The notes: a model not told the origin generated them from the sequence alone. Numbered from the stretch's first letter, positions 15,701 through 24,115 are shown. The stretch is DNA of 36,876 nucleotides from Erysipelotrichaceae bacterium (GCA_017560205.1 JAFYOL010000204.1:1-36876); one strand, 5' to 3'. Numbers and translations: made by a program.

Positions 15701-15918
15701 ATGTCTCTGCAGAAAATCAGGCAACAGACAGAGCTTATCGCATTGGTCAAAACAACAATGTTCAAGTCTTTAAACTGATTATGAAAGACAGCGTTGAAGA
15801 ACGTATGACTGAACTTCAGCAAAAGAAGAAAGAACTTTCTGATTTGTTTGTGGAAAACAATGAAGGATCACTTTCAAAGATGACAACAGAAGATTTGATG
15901 AAATTATTTGAGTTATAG
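12703..15918 (+). CDS. SNF2-family DNA-dependent ATPase/helicase with N-terminal SWIM zinc finger
   Basis: A 1071-residue SNF2/RapA-type translocase. A SWIM zinc finger is present at the N-terminus with ligands Cys73, Cys75, Cys84 and His86 (CxC...CxH). A long middle region (about 100-610) resembles the bacterial SNF2-associated segment. The ATPase core starts near residue 620: GGILADDMGLGKTLQ (Walker A Lys646), ILDEAQYIKNQ (Walker B DEAQ 735-738), ALTGTPIENSLAELWSIFDF (motif III) and, in the second lobe, LLFSSF, ISLKAGGTGLNLTAAEAV and ATDRAYRIGQ (motifs V and VI). All ATPase motifs are intact. Family members move along duplex DNA to displace proteins or RNA polymerase; the bacterial role is not settled. 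The RBS AAAGGAGGGG precedes the ATG at 12703. There is no methylase, nuclease or DISARM-type neighbour, so a defence role is not supported here. Confidence 0.93.
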   Translation: MKLRENEIRRVVSSYRNYSLAKRYTEMDVVEDMWITLDDQMNYVVKASLRVYNKIEKCEILISPEGHVLNYGCECIWCDRMSACAHIGAILFLIEQLQPESFPFRYLDEKQRIKEELDRRLELMERRRKRDTARYATRFFMDEVMDDFTRQVDAQMNMTKYRLYAEMNIDRYRGCTLTFKVGAERLYVIKNITEFLGHISSKNRVKYGKTCEFVHSMDAFDEASREIISFFRTLKEQGGYNYYGLQREVQVTNEILDLMYETFSDMDQQHCNFQCAEHAFYPEVYCEKDENEIVVTLESENFYCGNDALYRLDASKNMLIRKEGANPSVLLNLMRTLKKNTQVVLEQKQLIDFYRFVYEEVKDDVLWQGYRFHDLDALEDSCVLYGDVDNRGRIYFILECVYEDGSRTYAIDSKNTPHNMTTERICRALITYGDEVDTDKGIVYFDETAEKTYTFLKEVLPVIQSDCDVYVSSALNNMGSSRKYGISVGIGVEHNLLELNVYSDEIPASELMDVLKAYRRKRKFHRLKNGQLLSLESEELAELDEVMEQYNVSTSQFKNGTAHMNLYRAVALNRTADEMEHVRVRRNDKFNALIERFKSASKEPIALDERYDAILRDYQKTGVQWMNTLSQMGFGGILADDMGLGKTLQVIALLDAQKKKPNLVVCPSSLILNWQDEIEKFAPHLNVVCIYGSAAARSYLTTQIHECDIAVTSYDYLRRDIESLEKIQFETVILDEAQYIKNQKTKNALSVKRLKSHHRFALTGTPIENSLAELWSIFDFLMPDYLYNYHYFQTHYEKGIVRENDAEKSRKLKQLIEPFVLRRTKKEVLTELPDKIEKTLTLDFNEEEKRMYIANLSQVNQKLSNLLKMEQVDKIQILAMLTRLRQICAEPRILYENVTGLSSKLEGCLELLETLRDSGKKTLLFSSFTSVLDLIEEECRRRHFSVIKLTGSTSKEDRRAYVQRFQSGDADVFLISLKAGGTGLNLTAAEAVIHYDPWWNVSAENQATDRAYRIGQNNNVQVFKLIMKDSVEERMTELQQKKKELSDLFVENNEGSLSKMTTEDLMKLFEL

Positions 15919-15943
15919 GGGATGGTCAAGCATCCCCTTTTTA
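15917..15943 (+). terminator. Terminator of the SNF2 gene
   Basis: AGGGGATG (15917-15924), loop GTCAAG, CATCCCCT (15931-15938), then TTTT. It starts in the stop codon of the helicase gene. Confidence 0.85.
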
Positions 15944-15973
15944 TGTAATATAATTGAGGTGAGGTTTTAAAAA

Positions 15974-17305
15974 ATGAATTATTTAAAAGAAAAACGTTTT
16001 TATCGCTTTCTGATTCCATCTTTGATAGGAATGTTTTTGTTTATTATGCCACTTTCAGTTGATGGGAATTTAACGATTCCTGTTGCGGTTTTGGCTCATG
16101 GTCTTTTGGATTTGATGGGTGATTATATGTTGATGATCATCTGGTTTCTGATTACATTGAGTGCGTTGTTGACACTGATGCATAAAGTGACAGGAGTCTT
16201 TAAGAATTATCCTAAATTGAATCATTTATTTGGTATAAAAGGTTTCTGGTTTGGGGTACGCATGATTGGTTTTGTCTTTGTGAACATGATTGTGTTTGAG
16301 GCGGGACCTGAAATCATCATTGGTGATGTGACAGGTCAAGTTGTCATCCATGATCTGATGCCTATTCTGGTTTGTGTATTCTTTCTGGCAGGTATCTTAT
16401 TGGCGCTTCTGTTGAATTATGGTCTGCTGGATTTTTTTGGAGCGTTGCTGATTCGTGTGATGCGTCCAGTGTTCAACCTGCCAGGACGCAGTGCTTTGGA
16501 CTGTGTGGCATCGTGGCTGGGAGATGGCTCTATCGGTGTTCTTCTTACCAGCAAGCAGTATGAAGAAGGCTTCTATTCAAAGCGTGAAGCAACAGTTATT
16601 GCGACCACTTTCTCAGCTGTCAGTGTGACCTTTTCACTGGTTGTGATTAGTGAAGTGGGACTTGAACATCTGTTTTTCCCTTTCTATCTGGTGGTTTCTT
16701 TATCTGGAATTGTGGCAGCCCTTGTGGTACCGAAACTGTATCCATTGTCCAGGGTGCCAGATAGTTATTTTACAGAAGCAGCACAGAAAGAAGATATCCC
16801 TGATGGACAGACTCCATTTCAGTATGGTCTTCAGCTGGCTTTGAACAAAGGGGAACATGCCCCGGGAGTAAAAGCATTTCTGATTGAGGGTATCGAAAAT
16901 GTCATGGAAATGTGGTTAGGTACACTTCCTGTGATTTTGGCTTTAGGTACAATTGCACTGATCATAGCTGAATATACTCCTGTGTTAAAGCTTTTAGGTG
17001 TACCTTTTATTCCGGTGTATAAGCTGTTGATGATTCCAGAGGCAGAGCTTGCATCACAGACGGTGATTGTGGGATTTGCGGATATGTTTCTGCCAAGTGT
17101 GATTGCCAGTACAATTGAAAGTGAAATGACTCGTTTTGTCGTTGCGGCAACCAGTGTAACTCAGTTGATTTACATGTCTGAAATCGGAAGTATTATCATG
17201 GGAAGCAGGATTCCAGTTTCATTGAAAGACCTGTTCCTGATTTTTCTGGAAAGAACGATTGTGACACTTCCTGTGATTGCGTTGTTTGCGCATCTGATAT
17301 TTTAA
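15974..17305 (+). CDS. YjiH-family membrane protein with nucleoside-recognition (Gate) domains
   Basis: A 443-residue integral membrane protein with about ten to eleven helices, matching the YjiH family. The two Gate repeats are around GALLIRVMRPVFNLPGRSAL with ASWLGDGSIGVLLTSKQYEEG, and the C-terminal MFLPSVIASTIESEMTRFVV with TQLIYMSEIGSIIMGS. Family members are presumed transporters or channel-like proteins of unknown substrate; the domain name comes from similarity to nucleoside transporters and spore maturation proteins. The RBS is GAGGTGAGG. TATAAT lies at 15949-15954, between the previous terminator and the RBS, so it probably has its own promoter. It is followed after 10 nt by the MBL-fold gene, with which it likely forms an operon. 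Confidence 0.85.
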   Translation: MNYLKEKRFYRFLIPSLIGMFLFIMPLSVDGNLTIPVAVLAHGLLDLMGDYMLMIIWFLITLSALLTLMHKVTGVFKNYPKLNHLFGIKGFWFGVRMIGFVFVNMIVFEAGPEIIIGDVTGQVVIHDLMPILVCVFFLAGILLALLLNYGLLDFFGALLIRVMRPVFNLPGRSALDCVASWLGDGSIGVLLTSKQYEEGFYSKREATVIATTFSAVSVTFSLVVISEVGLEHLFFPFYLVVSLSGIVAALVVPKLYPLSRVPDSYFTEAAQKEDIPDGQTPFQYGLQLALNKGEHAPGVKAFLIEGIENVMEMWLGTLPVILALGTIALIIAEYTPVLKLLGVPFIPVYKLLMIPEAELASQTVIVGFADMFLPSVIASTIESEMTRFVVAATSVTQLIYMSEIGSIIMGSRIPVSLKDLFLIFLERTIVTLPVIALFAHLIF

Positions 17306-17315
17306 GGAGAAGACG

Positions 17316-18116
17316 ATGAAGAGATTGACAGTCCTTTGTGACAACAACACAAAAATTGATCATTATGTCTATGCAGAACCTGCACTGAGTTTTCTGATTG
17401 AAACGGATGAGAAGAAGATTCTGTTTGATTTTGGGTATTCAGGTGTATATGTGAAAAATGCAGAAATCCTGAATCTTGATTTAAATGATGTGGATGTCTG
17501 TGTGCTTTCTCATGGTCATAACGATCATACGGGTGGTATGGTGCATTGGACAAAGAAAGTTCCTTTGGTTTGTCATCCGGATTGTCTTCATGAAACGGTC
17601 TATGATGGGCTGCAGATTGGAAGTCCTTTGCGTGAGACAGAAATCAGAGAAAAGTTTGAACTGCATCTGACAAAAGAACCGGTCTGGATGACAGAAAATC
17701 TGTGTTTTCTATCAGAAATTCCTACACTGTACGACTTTGAAAAAAGAAGTCCGATTGGACAGAAGTGCTGTGATGGCGTATGGTCTGATGATTTGGTGAT
17801 GGAAGATAGTGCGTTGGTTTTGAAGACTGAACAAGGACTATGGATTTTGACAGGGTGTTCGCATGCAGGTATCTGCAGCATCGCACAATATGCCAAGACA
17901 GTTACTGGAGTTGATCAGATTGCAGGAATTATTGGAGGATTTCATCTGTTGGAGCAGAATGAGAAACTGACAAAGACAATTAAGGTGCTGAAATCATTGG
18001 ATGTACATCGTCTGATTCCAATGCATTGTGTCAATCTTGCATCTAAGATTGAAATGGCAAAGTCACTTCAGATTGAAGAAGGCTATTCAGGAATGATTGT
18101 AGAATTTGAGAATTAA
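17316..18116 (+). CDS. Metallo-beta-lactamase-fold hydrolase
   Basis: A 266-residue MBL-fold metal hydrolase. The metal-binding signature HGHNDHTGG is intact (HxHxDH), followed by the GCSHAGI block, GGFHLL, and a C-terminal MHCVN that supplies the last histidine. The arrangement resembles the subgroup annotated as 7,8-dihydropterin-6-methyl-4-(ribofuranosyl)-aminobenzene-phosphate synthase-like, but that name was given to an archaeal enzyme and should not be taken as the function here. The protein is cytoplasmic (no signal peptide). It starts 10 nt after the YjiH gene behind AAGGAGAAG and ends at a hairpin. Its substrate may be what the YjiH protein moves; this is inference from linkage only. 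Confidence 0.88.
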   Translation: MKRLTVLCDNNTKIDHYVYAEPALSFLIETDEKKILFDFGYSGVYVKNAEILNLDLNDVDVCVLSHGHNDHTGGMVHWTKKVPLVCHPDCLHETVYDGLQIGSPLRETEIREKFELHLTKEPVWMTENLCFLSEIPTLYDFEKRSPIGQKCCDGVWSDDLVMEDSALVLKTEQGLWILTGCSHAGICSIAQYAKTVTGVDQIAGIIGGFHLLEQNEKLTKTIKVLKSLDVHRLIPMHCVNLASKIEMAKSLQIEEGYSGMIVEFEN

Positions 18117-18138
18117 CAGGGTTTACCCTGTTTTTTCT
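18115..18138 (+). terminator. Terminator of the YjiH-MBL unit
   Basis: AACAGGG (18115-18121), loop TTTA, CCCTGTT (18126-18132), then TTTTCTTTTT. The left arm begins in the stop codon. Confidence 0.85.
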
Positions 18139-18178
18139 TTTTGTATATAGTAAAATAAAGTTGTATTGAGGTGATATC

Positions 18179-20254
18179 ATGACACAATTTGAAACATTGT
18201 TGAATCAGGTTTATGCAGCTTGGCTGGGTAAACTGATTGGGATACGATTAGGAGCACCGGTTGAAAACTGGACATATGAACAGATTAGAGATACTTATGG
18301 GAAACTGAATGGTTATCCTGTGGATTATGGTGTTTTTGCCTCAGATGATGATGCCAATGGTCCGTTGTTTTTTGTAAGGGCACTGGAACGTTATGGCAAG
18401 GATGTGACTGCTGAACAGATGGGTGAAACGCTGTTGAGTGTGGCATCGATTGGACATGGCTTTTTCTGGTGGGGTGGCATTGGTGTATCGACAGAAGATA
18501 CAGCCTATCATAATTTGTTGAAAGGAATAAAAGCACCTGCATCAGGAAGTGCTGAAGTCAATGGAAAGACCATGGCAGAACAGATTGGTGGTCAGATTTT
18601 CTCTGACTGCTGGGGATATGTCAGTGCTGGCAATGTCGATGTTGCGGTGGATCTGGCTGCGAAAATGAGCAGTGTAACTCATGGTGATGACGGGATTGAA
18701 GGCGGCAAGTTTGTGGCTGCCTGCATCGCTCTGGCATTCAGTGAAACAGATGCACGTACAGTGATCGATAAGGCATTGATGTATCTGAATCCTGAAAGTG
18801 ATTATGTGGCATGTGTGAAGGATGTTCTGTCCATGAAAGATGCTGGCATGAGCATGGAAGAATGTCGTGCTGTCATTTTTGATAAGTATAGTTATGCCAA
18901 CTATCCGGGTGTATGTCATATCATTCCAAACACAGCAATTATGATCATGTCGATGGTTTATGGTGAGAATGATTTCTCCAAGACATTGACGATGCTTTGT
19001 GAATGCGGCTGGGATACGGACTGCACATGTGGTAATGTAGGTTCGATGATGGGAGCACTTGTCGGTGTTGAAGGTATCGATGAAAAGTGGGTTACTCCAA
19101 TTCAGGATATTCTGATTTCAAGCAGTGCGATGGGTTCATTGAATCTGGATACGGTCAGTGAAACAGCGTTGTATTTTGCGTCATTGGCTGCACAGATCAA
19201 TGGAATCGAAATGGATGAGAAATATCGTCGAATACTGGACGCAAAAGAAACCATTTCTTTCTTTGATTTGCCTTATGGTACACAAGGGTTCCAGTCGAAG
19301 GAAGAGCGTTACAGTTCAGTGCAGTTGAAGTGTGATGATGCGGCATTGAAATGCATTATTGGTCAAGGTTTTCCACACAAGACGGGAAGAATTTATAAGA
19401 AGACTTATTTTGTGCCTGAAGACGTGTATGATGCACGTTATCAGCCAAGCATGTCACCGCGTTTATATCCAGGTGAGACAATTTCGTTTACATTAAGCAA
19501 TCCACGCAATCTTCCATTCAAGATGAGAATCTATGCAATGGATGTAAAGAAAAATACCTATGCAGGGGACTGGTTTGTGCCTTCTATTGAGAAAGTGACA
19601 TATCAATATAAAATTGATTGTCCTAAGGATGTTCTGTTGAGTGAGTTTGGTCTTGAACTGTATTATGAGCAGAGAATTATGCATGAACTGTTTCTGATTC
19701 ATGAAGTATCCACAGATCATGTGTTTGATTATGAAATTGTATGGAAAGATCAGTGCATGGAAGACTGGGGTCTGGATTTTGGGGAAGTTCCTTGGAAAGA
19801 AGTTCGTCAGTGTACAACATTAAAAAATAATTCTGTGATTACTGATGAAGGTCTTCTTGTTGAAAACGATGGTGTGATGTGGTCTGATCTGCGTGCTGAA
19901 ACGGTTTCATTTGAAGCGGAGTTTGAGTTATCAGGGACGATGGATCTGATGCTTTGGGCGGAAGATTTCAGACATTATCATGGTTTGAGAATCAGTGAAA
20001 ATGAAATTTGTTTCGTGAAAAGAAATGGTGAAAATGTTCAAGAAACACCAATTTTTAAGTCTGAAATGGAATTAAAAGGTAAAAACGCATTGAACTTCAA
20101 GGTGAAAAATGATTTAATAGAAATGGAAATAAATCAACAATACCATATTGAAATGAAACGAACCCTTACAGAAATGAAAAAGGGCTCTTTCGGTGTTGTA
20201 TGCGATGAAAATTCCAGATGTCTTCTTTTTGGTTGCAAATTAGAGTCAATCTAA
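18179..20254 (+). CDS. ADP-ribosylglycohydrolase-family protein with large C-terminal beta-rich extension
   Basis: Residues 1-350 belong to the ADP-ribosylglycohydrolase (ARH) family, magnesium-dependent enzymes that split N- or O-glycosidic bonds to ribose. The two metal-binding signatures are present: FASDDDANG (Asp56-Asp58) and GWDTDCTCGNVGS (Asp279, Asp281), with THGDDG between. From about 350 to 691 there is an extra region not found in classical ~300-residue ARH enzymes; the last ~130 residues (SFEAEFELSGTMDLMLWAE and onward) look like a jelly-roll/LamG-like fold by their alternating pattern. No signal peptide is present, so it acts in the cytoplasm. The RBS is GAGGTGATATC. The next gene, 40 nt on, is a nucleoside-binding lipoprotein heading a full importer, with only a weak hairpin between. 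Cleavage of an imported nucleoside-like or ADP-ribosyl compound is a reasonable guess. Confidence 0.85.
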   Translation: MTQFETLLNQVYAAWLGKLIGIRLGAPVENWTYEQIRDTYGKLNGYPVDYGVFASDDDANGPLFFVRALERYGKDVTAEQMGETLLSVASIGHGFFWWGGIGVSTEDTAYHNLLKGIKAPASGSAEVNGKTMAEQIGGQIFSDCWGYVSAGNVDVAVDLAAKMSSVTHGDDGIEGGKFVAACIALAFSETDARTVIDKALMYLNPESDYVACVKDVLSMKDAGMSMEECRAVIFDKYSYANYPGVCHIIPNTAIMIMSMVYGENDFSKTLTMLCECGWDTDCTCGNVGSMMGALVGVEGIDEKWVTPIQDILISSSAMGSLNLDTVSETALYFASLAAQINGIEMDEKYRRILDAKETISFFDLPYGTQGFQSKEERYSSVQLKCDDAALKCIIGQGFPHKTGRIYKKTYFVPEDVYDARYQPSMSPRLYPGETISFTLSNPRNLPFKMRIYAMDVKKNTYAGDWFVPSIEKVTYQYKIDCPKDVLLSEFGLELYYEQRIMHELFLIHEVSTDHVFDYEIVWKDQCMEDWGLDFGEVPWKEVRQCTTLKNNSVITDEGLLVENDGVMWSDLRAETVSFEAEFELSGTMDLMLWAEDFRHYHGLRISENEICFVKRNGENVQETPIFKSEMELKGKNALNFKVKNDLIEMEINQQYHIEMKRTLTEMKKGSFGVVCDENSRCLLFGCKLESI

Positions 20255-20260
20255 TTTTCA
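20237..20260 (+). terminator. Weak AT-rich hairpin at the end of the ARH gene
   Basis: AAATTAGA (20237-20244) pairs with TCTAATTT (20250-20257) around GTCAA and overlaps the stop codon. It is almost all A-T and has only a short T run, so read-through into the BMP operon is likely. Confidence 0.35.
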
Positions 20261-20294
20261 ATAAATATTTTTATTCATTCGGGAGGAAAAGGAA

Positions 20295-21395
20295 ATGAAA
20301 AAATTATTTAGCCTGCTGCTGGTTGCAGTGCTCGCTTTGAGCCTGGTAGCTTGCGGTGGAACTGACACACCTGCATCAAATGATGAAGGTTCTGACGTAA
20401 CTAAGGTTGCAATCCTGTTGCCACACATTGGTGACCAGTCTTACCTGGACATCGTTGCAAATGCTAAGACTCTGCTGGATGCAAAGTATGGCTCTGCAAT
20501 TAGCGTAAATGTTGTGCAGATGGGTGACGACGAAGCTGACTGGGAACCTGCTAACCTGCAGGCTGCAAACGAAGGATATGACATTATCGTATCTGGTAAC
20601 TGGCAGTATGAAGGCGCTATGCTGGCTGTAGCTGCTGAATACCCTGATATCAAGTATGTAAACTTCGACTATTCAAGTGCTGATGCTAACTCTCTTCCTA
20701 ACGTATATGCAGTTGCATATGCTTGCCAGGAAATCGGTTATCTGACTGGTGTTGTTGCTGGTGTTAAGTCTCAGACAGGCATCATCGGTGGTGTAGTAGG
20801 TCAGGACAACGCATCTATGAACCAGTTCATGGCTGGTTATATCCAGGGTGCTGCTGATGCTAACCCAGACATCAAAGTAATCATCACTTACGTAGGAAGC
20901 TACTCAGACCCTGCAACTGCAAAAGAACAGTCTGAAGGTATGATCAAAGCTGGTGCTGACGTAATCTGGGGCTGCGCTGGTGGTTCTGGTAACGGTGTAT
21001 TCGAAGCTGTTACTGAAGCTCGCAAGAACGGTCAGGAAAACATCTGGGCTATCGGTGTTGATGATGACCAGTACATGACAATGAGCGCTAAGCCTGAACT
21101 GGCTGCAACAATTCTGACTTCAGGTCTGAAGAAGTGCGACGTTGCTGTTGCTGACGCTGTATCTGCTGTAATCGAAGGTACTGCACCAATGGGAACTCAG
21201 GTAACTCTGCACATCGCTGAAGGCGCAGTTGCTTTGGCTGAAAACGAATACTATCTGGCTAACATGACAGCTGATGAACTGGCAACAGTTGCTGCATTCG
21301 CTGCTAAGGTTGCTGATGGAACTACAGTTGTAGTAGATGAACTGGTAACTGCTGGTGCATTTGCTGATCTGTATGCTAAGTACGGTCTGAAATAA
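20295..21395 (+). CDS. BMP-family nucleoside-binding lipoprotein of the complete importer
   Basis: A 366-residue substrate-binding lipoprotein, close paralogue of the one at 11421. The signal peptide MKKLFSLLLVAVLALSLVAC has the lipobox Cys at residue 20, then a short Ser/Thr/Asp-rich tether. Shared blocks include HIGDQSYLD, VNVVQMGDDEADWEPAN, GNWQYEGAML, WGCAGGSGNGVFEAVTEARK and LTSGLKKCDVAV. The family (PnrA/BmpA/Med) binds purine or pyrimidine nucleosides at the outer face of the membrane. It is the first gene of a lipoprotein-ATPase-permease-permease operon. The RBS GGGAGGAAAAGG is strong, and codon use is highly biased, suggesting abundant product. A 13-bp hairpin right after the stop could lower expression of the transporter genes relative to this one. 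Confidence 0.95.
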   Translation: MKKLFSLLLVAVLALSLVACGGTDTPASNDEGSDVTKVAILLPHIGDQSYLDIVANAKTLLDAKYGSAISVNVVQMGDDEADWEPANLQAANEGYDIIVSGNWQYEGAMLAVAAEYPDIKYVNFDYSSADANSLPNVYAVAYACQEIGYLTGVVAGVKSQTGIIGGVVGQDNASMNQFMAGYIQGAADANPDIKVIITYVGSYSDPATAKEQSEGMIKAGADVIWGCAGGSGNGVFEAVTEARKNGQENIWAIGVDDDQYMTMSAKPELAATILTSGLKKCDVAVADAVSAVIEGTAPMGTQVTLHIAEGAVALAENEYYLANMTADELATVAAFAAKVADGTTVVVDELVTAGAFADLYAKYGLK

Positions 21396-21419
21396 GATCT
21401 AATAACTACTGGACATGGT

Positions 21420-21453
21420 GAATGCTCCATCATCAATTGATGGAGCATTCTTT
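21420..21453 (+). terminator. Leaky intra-operon hairpin between BMP lipoprotein and ATPase genes
   Basis: GAATGCTCCATCA (21420-21432) pairs perfectly with TGATGGAGCATTC (21438-21450), 13 bp, loop TCAAT. Only TTT follows, then AAAATTG, so it is likely a partial terminator or a 3'-end-stabilising structure for the lipoprotein mRNA rather than a full stop. Confidence 0.6.
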
Positions 21454-21471
21454 AAAATTGAGGTGATAGAA

Positions 21472-23034
21472 ATGCAAGACATCATTTTAAAGTTAGAACA
21501 TATTACCAAGATTTATCCGAACGGAACTGTAGCAAACAAAGACATCAACATTGAACTGAAAAAGGGTGAAATTCATTCAATCGTAGGTGAAAATGGTGCT
21601 GGGAAATCCACACTGATGAAAGTAATTTTCGCAATCGAAAAACAGACAACAGGAAAGATCTATTACAAAGGTAAAGAAGTTAACTTCTCCAATTCCATGG
21701 ATGCCATTGCCAACGGGATTGGGATGGTTCACCAGCACTTTATGCTGATTCCATCTTTTACAGTGGCAGAAAACATCGTTTTAGGTGCAGAACCTAAAAA
21801 GGGATTATTTATCGATAAAAAAGAAGCTGTTCGTGTTACACAAGAACTGGCTAAAAAATATAACTTTGATATTGACGTAACTCAGAAAGTTGCGGATTTG
21901 AACGTGTCTGCAAAGCAGAAGGTTGAAATTCTCAAAACTTTATATCGTAATGCAGAAGTCATCATCCTGGATGAACCTACTGCTGTATTGACTCCTCAGG
22001 AAACTGAACAGTTGTTTGAACAGCTGCTCAAGTTTAAGGAACTGGGGCACACAATCGTCTTTATCTCTCATAAGCTGAACGAAGTGAAACAGATTTCTGA
22101 CAGAGTATCTGTCATTCGTCTGGGAGAAAGTAAAGGGACTTACGATGCAGAAGGTATTACAATTGAAAAGCTGACTGAATTGATCATCGGACGCAAACTG
22201 GAAACAAGCTATGATGAATATCGTAGACCAGTTGAAAATCCAAAGATGATTCTGGATGTGCGTCATCTGTCTTACAAAGACAGTGCAGGCGTACCAAAGG
22301 TAAAAGATGCAAGTTTCTCTATCAAGGGTGGAGAAATTCTGGGTATCGCAGGTGTACAGGGCAATGGTCAGGAAGAGCTGATCAGAGCAATCACTGGTTT
22401 AATTCCATTCCAGGAAGGTACAGTGAAGATTTGTGGTAAGGAAACTCAGACCCTGACTATCATGGAAAAGCGTAATGCAGGTATGTCTTACATCCCTGAA
22501 GACCGTATGATTGATGGTTGTGCTGCTGAAGCATCAAACTCAGATAATCTGATTTCAACAACTTATACAAAGAAGCCAATCAGTGGTCTGGTGTTCTTGA
22601 ACAACAAGGTGATTAAAAACAGATCTCAGGAACTGATTAAACGCTTTGCAGTCAAGACAAATTCTGAAAAAGAAAAAGTTGGAGCACTTTCAGGTGGTAA
22701 CATTCAGAAAGTCGTTGTTGCACGTGAATGGAGTACAAATCCTGAACTGATGATCGCTGAACAGCCAACTCGTGGTATCGACGTTGGTTCTGCCAATGCG
22801 ATTCATAAGGAATTGATTGAAATGCGAAATCAGGGTAAGGGTATTCTGCTTGTCAGTGCAGACTTGAACGAAGTTATGGCTCTGTCTGACCGTCTGCTTG
22901 TTATGGATGATGGTAAGGTCGTAGCTTACTTTGATTCGATGAAGGGTGTTACTGAAAGTGAACTCGGACTTTATATGCTGGGTGTAGAACATCACAGCGA
23001 AGAAGTAATCAGGGGGGCTTGTTATGAAGAATAA
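21472..23034 (+). CDS. Nucleoside ABC importer, double-domain ATP-binding protein (NupO-like)
   Basis: A 520-residue ATPase with two ABC domains, typical of nucleoside and monosaccharide (RbsA/NupO-type) importers. Domain 1 (about 5-240) has Walker A GENGAGKST, a degenerate signature LNVSAKQKVEI and Walker B VIILDEPTAVL. Domain 2 (about 265-510) has the usual altered Walker A GVQGNGQEEL, an intact signature LSGGNIQK and Walker B LMIAEQPTRGID. This asymmetry is normal for the family. The start is the ATG at 21472 with GAGGTGATAGA before it; the longer frame from 21415 runs through the intra-operon hairpin and has no RBS. The stop overlaps the next gene by 11 nt. Confidence 0.95.
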   Translation: MQDIILKLEHITKIYPNGTVANKDINIELKKGEIHSIVGENGAGKSTLMKVIFAIEKQTTGKIYYKGKEVNFSNSMDAIANGIGMVHQHFMLIPSFTVAENIVLGAEPKKGLFIDKKEAVRVTQELAKKYNFDIDVTQKVADLNVSAKQKVEILKTLYRNAEVIILDEPTAVLTPQETEQLFEQLLKFKELGHTIVFISHKLNEVKQISDRVSVIRLGESKGTYDAEGITIEKLTELIIGRKLETSYDEYRRPVENPKMILDVRHLSYKDSAGVPKVKDASFSIKGGEILGIAGVQGNGQEELIRAITGLIPFQEGTVKICGKETQTLTIMEKRNAGMSYIPEDRMIDGCAAEASNSDNLISTTYTKKPISGLVFLNNKVIKNRSQELIKRFAVKTNSEKEKVGALSGGNIQKVVVAREWSTNPELMIAEQPTRGIDVGSANAIHKELIEMRNQGKGILLVSADLNEVMALSDRLLVMDDGKVVAYFDSMKGVTESELGLYMLGVEHHSEEVIRGACYEE

Positions 23035-24115
23035 ATCGAAAAACTTCAAATGGACAAATGAAGGCCCTTTTGAATTCCTTCGAATCATGGCTTCCATTTT
23101 CACAGCACTGCTTGTTACATTTATCGTGCTGTGTGTGGTAACCAAGAGCTTTGCGCTCAACATTTTCGTTGATTTGCTGACATATCCATCAAGAAGTATG
23201 TTCTACTTCGGATATGTACTGGTTAAGATGATTCCACTCTGTTTTGCAGGGTTGGCAACATTGCTGTATTTCCGTACCGGGTTGTTTAACCTGAGTACTG
23301 AAGGTGTCTTCTATTTCAGTGGTGTGGTTGCAACTTGGGTTGCAGTAAATCCAAACATTATGACTGGAAATGAAATTCTGGACTCTTTCATCACAATTAT
23401 GGTCGCTGGTGTTGCTGGGGCATTGATTGCGCTGATTCCAGGTTTCCTGAAGGCAAAGCTGAATGCAGATGAAATGGTAATTTCATTGATGCTCAACAGT
23501 ATTCTGTTTGGTATCGGCTATTACATCGTTCTGACTTATCTGGCAGTTCCTGGTATCTCAGGTACTGCAAGTGCAGACTTTATTGATACTGCTCGTCTTA
23601 CAAAACTGATTCCAAAGACACAGGTACATACAGGTCTGATTATCATGTTTGTGATGGTTGTTCTCGTATACATCCTGCTGTTTAAGACTAAGCTTGGTTA
23701 TGCAATTCGTATGACTGGTCTGAACAAGAACTTTGCGAAGTATTCAGGTATGAGCGCATTTGGATTGTTCATGGTCGTTCACCTTCTGGCTGGATTTATC
23801 GGTGGTATGGGTTCAGGTGTTGAATTGATGGGGCTTTACAAGAAATTTAACTGGTCATCACTTCCAGGACTTGGATTTACAGGTGCTCTGATGGCTAATA
23901 TCGGTAAGAATCATCCAATTGGAGTTCTGATTGCGGCATTTGGTATCAGCTATCTGCGTGCAGGTGCTCAGCTGCTGGCAAACTCTAACCCATTCATTGA
24001 TATCAGTATGATTTCAATCGTAGAAGTAATTCTGACTCTGCTGATCTCTTCTCAGTACTTCCTGAGAGCTTGGAGAAGCAAACAGATGTTGAAGGAGGAA
24101 CAGAAGAATGGATAA
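23024..24115 (+). CDS. Nucleoside ABC importer, permease 1 (NupP-like)
   Basis: A 363-residue membrane protein with about nine to ten helices of the branched-chain/ribose-type permease family, in the NupP-like BMP subgroup. A basic cytoplasmic N-terminus (MKNKSKNFKWTNEG) leads into the first helix. Marker segments are GLATLLYFRTGLFNLSTEG, the DEMVISLMLNSILFG stretch and the TKLGYAIRMTGLNKNFAKYSG loop, which is the predicted coupling region for the ATPase, then GFIGGMGSGVELMG. The ATG overlaps the ATPase gene by 11 nt with AGGGGGG as RBS, and the end overlaps permease 2 by 8 nt, giving tight translational coupling. It forms the membrane channel with permease 2. Confidence 0.93.
   Translation: MKNKSKNFKWTNEGPFEFLRIMASIFTALLVTFIVLCVVTKSFALNIFVDLLTYPSRSMFYFGYVLVKMIPLCFAGLATLLYFRTGLFNLSTEGVFYFSGVVATWVAVNPNIMTGNEILDSFITIMVAGVAGALIALIPGFLKAKLNADEMVISLMLNSILFGIGYYIVLTYLAVPGISGTASADFIDTARLTKLIPKTQVHTGLIIMFVMVVLVYILLFKTKLGYAIRMTGLNKNFAKYSGMSAFGLFMVVHLLAGFIGGMGSGVELMGLYKKFNWSSLPGLGFTGALMANIGKNHPIGVLIAAFGISYLRAGAQLLANSNPFIDISMISIVEVILTLLISSQYFLRAWRSKQMLKEEQKNG

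Noticed and set aside
12703-15918. SNF2 helicase as part of a phage-defence system such as DISARM
   Set aside because: No methylase, PLD nuclease, DUF1998 or other defence gene is next to it; it stands alone between terminators.
17481-17896. Overlapping minus-strand ORFs within the MBL-fold gene
   Set aside because: They lack RBS sites and the plus-strand frame carries intact MBL metal motifs; these are shadows.
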